A stretch of 6,788 nt of DNA from Coxiellaceae bacterium (GTDB lineage: Bacteria; Pseudomonadota; Gammaproteobacteria; Coxiellales; Coxiellaceae), in contig JABABH010000029.1 of NCBI GenBank assembly GCA_014238325.1, positions 1 to 6,788 of the forward strand, read 5' to 3'. Shown here piece by piece: positions 6,760-6,788 of this stretch. The notes under the pieces are model-generated. The model was not told the DNA's origin. It was given only the letters and a program-made list of their open reading frames with translations, and ran no database searches. The first letter of the stretch is position 1, and every line of letters starts with the position of its first letter. A program made the position numbers and the translations under genes.

Positions 6760-6788
6760 TACCGAGAGAGGGACTCGAACCCTCATGA
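6760..6788 (-). tRNA. tRNA, 3' end only, probably tRNA-Leu
   Basis: Read on the minus strand, bases 6784-6768 form a perfect T arm: stem GAGGG, loop TTCGAGT, stem CCCTC. The acceptor 3' strand TCTCGGT (6767-6761) and discriminator A (6760) follow. The four bases before the T stem (TCAT) would be the end of the variable region. The acceptor strand would pair with a 5' GCCGAGA, the start common to bacterial tRNA-Leu, with a G-U pair at position 1-72 as in some leucine tRNAs; this and the discriminator A favour Leu. The anticodon lies outside the window. The genomic sequence after the discriminator is GGA, not CCA, so the 3' CCA must be added after transcription. Confidence 0.85.

Overview
This window looks like chromosomal DNA from an AT-leaning gammaproteobacterium. 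The RodA, PBP2 and MltB proteins all resemble their gammaproteobacterial counterparts. The gene content and base composition would fit the Legionella/Coxiella side of the class, but that placement is an inference and not a proven assignment. Every gene I can support is on the minus strand, so transcription runs from right to left and the biological order is the reverse of the coordinates.

Layout in transcription order. At the right edge is the 3' end of a class II tRNA, most likely tRNA-Leu, with no genomically encoded CCA. A gap of about 150 bases with a weak promoter candidate and a GATGA-rich patch follows. Then come mrdA (PBP2, 6608-4689), rodA/mrdB (4699-3566, overlapping mrdA by 11 bases), a 74-base gap with a possible internal promoter, and mltB (3491-2445). 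The next gene overlaps mltB by 41 bases and encodes a 563-residue protein of about ten TPR units followed by a SAM-dependent methyltransferase domain (2485-794). After a 259-base non-coding gap with weak hairpins and a good sigma70-type promoter, an unrecognised protein starts at 534 and runs off the left edge still open. That last gene is at least 178 codons long.

How the genes work together. PBP2 (transpeptidase) and RodA (SEDS glycosyltransferase) form the core peptidoglycan synthase of the rod-shape elongation machinery. MltB is a lytic transglycosylase that cleaves glycan strands, so synthesis and remodelling are encoded side by side, as in many gammaproteobacteria. The usual next members in related clusters, rlpA and dacA, are not seen; the TPR-methyltransferase gene occupies that position. 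Its overlap with mltB suggests co-expression, but its substrate is unknown.

Points worth a second look are the altered residues just before the catalytic Asp of RodA (LPAHATDF in place of the usual LPExHTDF), an MltB without a lipobox cysteine, the TPR-methyltransferase attached to the wall operon, the tRNA without CCA, and the unrecognised left-edge gene. I see no mobile element, CRISPR array or obvious novel defence system.
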